Assembly: GCA_947074125.1 (NCBI GenBank)
Contig: CAMTOM010000099.1
Location: 1 to 6,103 of the forward strand
Source of the DNA: an uncultured Desulfovibrionaceae bacterium
Lineage (GTDB): Bacteria > Desulfobacterota > Desulfovibrionia > Desulfovibrionales > Desulfovibrionaceae
Direction of reading: 5' to 3'
DNA: 6,103 nucleotides
In this document: positions 6,047 to 6,103 of the stretch, piece after piece
Layout: the number at the start of each line of letters is the position of its first letter
Numbering within the stretch: the stretch's first letter is position 1
Program-made: the position numbers and the translations under genes
The notes under the pieces: generated by a model
The model's database searches: none
What the model was told of the DNA's origin: nothing
The model's input: only the letters and a program-made list of their open reading frames with translations

Positions 6047-6103
6047 GATGATATAACATATTTTCTCTGCCACTGTAACATTAGATAGCGACAGAGTAAA
6101 TCC

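Noticed and set aside
6037..6081. Longer ankyrin protein starting at 6081
   Set aside because: It would place 15 residues before the signal peptide, and the good ribosome-binding site lies inside this segment, directly before the ATG at 6036.

Overview
The window looks like chromosomal DNA from a Gram-negative bacterium. The YidC N-terminus and pore region, the mid-range base composition, the divergent shikimate-kinase-like protein and the exported ankyrin proteins together resemble Desulfovibrio/Bilophila-type Desulfobacterota. That placement is an inference from remembered family features; no search was run.

Right to left on the minus strand, positions 6036-2937 carry two adjacent genes for exported ankyrin-repeat proteins. 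The first (632 aa) has a Sec signal peptide, 14 ankyrin repeats and a Lys/Pro/Ala-rich tail encoded by a 30-bp tandem repeat. The second (385 aa) has a lipobox and 9 ankyrin repeats. They are 43 bp apart with no terminator visible between them, share a distinctive N-terminal capping motif, and look like a duplicated pair transcribed as one unit. A hairpin plus T-tract overlapping the second gene's stop codon probably ends the transcript.

Convergent to this pair, on the plus strand at 2351-2899, is a P-loop kinase of the shikimate kinase family. It lacks two residues of the usual shikimate pocket, so its substrate is open.

Divergent from the kinase, on the minus strand from 2144 down to the window edge, is the conserved cluster rpmH-rnpA-yidD-yidC (ribosomal protein L34, RNase P protein, membrane protein insertion factor, membrane insertase). 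The genes are tightly packed: rnpA and yidD overlap by 4 bp, and yidD and yidC are separated by 1 bp. The 44-codon rpmH gene is complete.

The most striking observation is an in-frame TGA at 63-65 inside yidC. The normal YidC sequence continues in the same frame on the other side of it, up to the window edge. Either the gene carries a nonsense mutation, the base call is wrong, or the stop is read through; the stop sits in a UGA-C context, which is known to be leaky. No mobile element, CRISPR array, tRNA, rRNA or replication origin was found.
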